Positions 6,579-7,104 of a stretch of 7,104 nt of DNA are shown here, piece after piece. This stretch comes from Nitrososphaerales archaeon (GTDB lineage: Archaea > Thermoproteota > Nitrososphaeria > Nitrososphaerales > CADDZS01): positions 1 to 7,104 of the forward strand of contig JASHXQ010000134.1 of NCBI GenBank assembly GCA_030043455.1, in the 5' to 3' direction. How positions within the stretch are numbered: position 1 is the first letter of the stretch; each line of letters begins with the position of its first letter. Under the pieces are notes generated by a model that saw only the letters and a program-made list of their open reading frames with translations, made no database searches and was not told the origin of the DNA. Made by a program: the position numbers and the translations under genes.

Positions 6579-6610
6579 CCGGGGGACATTTTTTTCCTTT
6601 ACCGGGGGAC
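6579..6610. repeat. 9-bp direct repeat CCGGGGGAC in the divergent intergenic region
   Basis: CCGGGGGAC occurs at 6579-6587 and again at 6602-6610, 23 bp start to start (about two helical turns), separated by a T-rich spacer (seven Ts at 6589-6595). The first copy also forms CCCCGGGG (6577-6584). The pair lies directly upstream of the BRE/TATA-like element of the CoxL-like gene and about 95 bp before the divergent small membrane-protein gene. That is where a regulator serving one or both genes could bind. The remainder of the 168-bp gap has no convincing ORF or plus-strand TATA box. Confidence 0.4.
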
Positions 6611-6704
6611 CTGATTCTACTTAGAGTTACTCGATTTTGCAGAGTCAGAAACCAGATTTCAAAGCACGAAAGATTAGATGGTTCGAGAAGGATCTCCGTA
6701 GAAA

Positions 6705-6926
6705 ATGGATCCCTTTGATCGGATCATTTACATCATAATTATCCTTGCATCATTAGCCCTCTTTGCGACTTTTTACATGACTGAAGTTCAATCGGAGGGC
6801 TTTGGGTATAATCCAACTTTTCAGGGCTGGATTGACATGGCTGCGGGAGTCACGGTTTTCTTGTGGATCTTGGGTTTCCTCTTGTTGTTTCTGAACCGCC
6901 GGATGAGCACCTCCGGATTCGCGTAA
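6705..6926 (+). CDS. small two-helix membrane protein of unknown function
   Basis: A 73-residue protein with two strongly hydrophobic segments (about 7-25 and 45-63) joined by a polar loop with E27, E31, Y35, N36, P37 and W42. It ends in N-R-R-M-S-T-S-G. The basic Arg pair after the second helix suggests a hairpin with both ends in the cytoplasm. The ATG at 6705-6707 is preceded by an in-frame TAG at 6702-6704, so the start cannot lie further upstream. AAGGA at 6688-6692 is 12 bases upstream, too far for a confident Shine-Dalgarno. It is divergent from the CoxL-like gene, with a 168-bp shared upstream region. I do not recognise the family. Membrane-protein composition through to a clean stop argues for a real gene; the overlapping minus-strand reading at 6753-6962 looks like a shadow. 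Confidence 0.6.
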   Translation: MDPFDRIIYIIIILASLALFATFYMTEVQSEGFGYNPTFQGWIDMAAGVTVFLWILGFLLLFLNRRMSTSGFA

Positions 6927-7104
6927 GCTGCATCTCCAAAAGCTCCAGCTGGGAAGCATCACTCATAGCAAGATCGAATTAAAGTTCCGTACTATTGAAA
7001 TTTAGGGCAACCGCAAGCTTCTGCTTATACATTGGTGGGAACGTCCACAGCTTGAGGCCTGCTCGCCCTCGCTCGCTCTGAAGTTACATAGTCGATGATT
7101 CTCG
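6927..7104. other. right-edge stretch without a convincing gene; possible gene end from beyond the edge
   Basis: No complete ORF, tRNA or repeat stands out. On the minus strand two frames enter from the edge: one from 7102 ends with TAA at 7025-7027 (25 residues ending VDVPTNV), another from 7103 ends with TAA at 7002-7004 (33 residues). Either could be the C-terminus of a gene outside the window, but neither has a recognisable motif. A GC-rich, CTCG-containing run lies at 7057-7079. The first part (6927-7000) is AT-richer and may hold the 3' end of the small membrane-protein transcript, but no terminator is clear. Confidence 0.25.

Noticed and set aside
6476..6589. A 37-residue minus-strand leader ORF starting at an ATG (6587-6589) after AAAGGA
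   Set aside because: It overlaps the CoxL-like start in another frame, contains the likely TATA element, and has no coherent protein features; probably chance.
6678..6704. GGTTCGA motif suggesting a tRNA T-arm
   Set aside because: No paired stem, acceptor or anticodon arm can be drawn around it.
1..7104. CRISPR array, insertion sequence or phage module
   Set aside because: No regularly spaced repeats, terminal inverted repeats, or transposase, integrase or phage proteins were seen.

Overview
The window looks like chromosomal DNA of an archaeon. A mesophilic Thaumarchaeota/Nitrososphaeria-type lineage is my best guess, but that is inference only. The pointers are: no Shine-Dalgarno motifs close to most starts, AT-rich TATA-like elements just upstream of the first genes of transcription units, frequent TTG starts, and proteins of archaeal flavour (a radical-SAM MoaA with SLHSL instead of SLDSL, a stand-alone DHH/DHHA1 phosphoesterase, and a Cys4 protein with a long Lys/Arg/Glu tail). 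No rRNA, tRNA, CRISPR array, insertion sequence or phage gene was seen.

Layout: six of the seven genes read right to left on the minus strand. From the right these are a CoxL-like molybdenum hydroxylase large subunit (4152-6536), a 212-bp gap with promoter and palindromes, then a tight cluster moaA (2940-3938), mocA-like (2303-2905), a DHH/DHHA1 phosphoesterase (1270-2265) and a CPBP-type membrane protein (605-1252), with gaps of only 34, 37 and 17 bp. After a 93-bp gap holding two adjoining inverted repeats comes a Cys-motif protein with a highly charged tail that runs off the left edge (start at 511). On the plus strand, divergent from the CoxL-like gene, is a 73-residue protein with two membrane segments (6705-6926). 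The last 178 bp hold no convincing complete gene.

How the genes fit together: MoaA makes the first intermediate of molybdopterin synthesis. The MocA-like nucleotidyltransferase would cytidylylate the finished cofactor to molybdopterin cytosine dinucleotide (MCD), the form used by the xanthine dehydrogenase/CO dehydrogenase family in many prokaryotes. The CoxL-like protein would be the client. The electron-transfer partners (2Fe-2S CoxS and FAD-binding CoxM) are not in the window, so the large subunit stands alone here. Its active-site loop reads PHRGFGR, not the AYxCSFR of form I aerobic CO dehydrogenase, so the substrate is unknown and CO oxidation should not be assumed.

The most interesting points are the orphan large subunit with its unusual loop, a CPBP protein lacking one of the two motif-1 glutamates, a 9-bp direct repeat in the divergent intergenic region next to a TATA-like element, and a perfect 12-bp palindrome upstream of moaA. 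Nothing here proves a new biological system.
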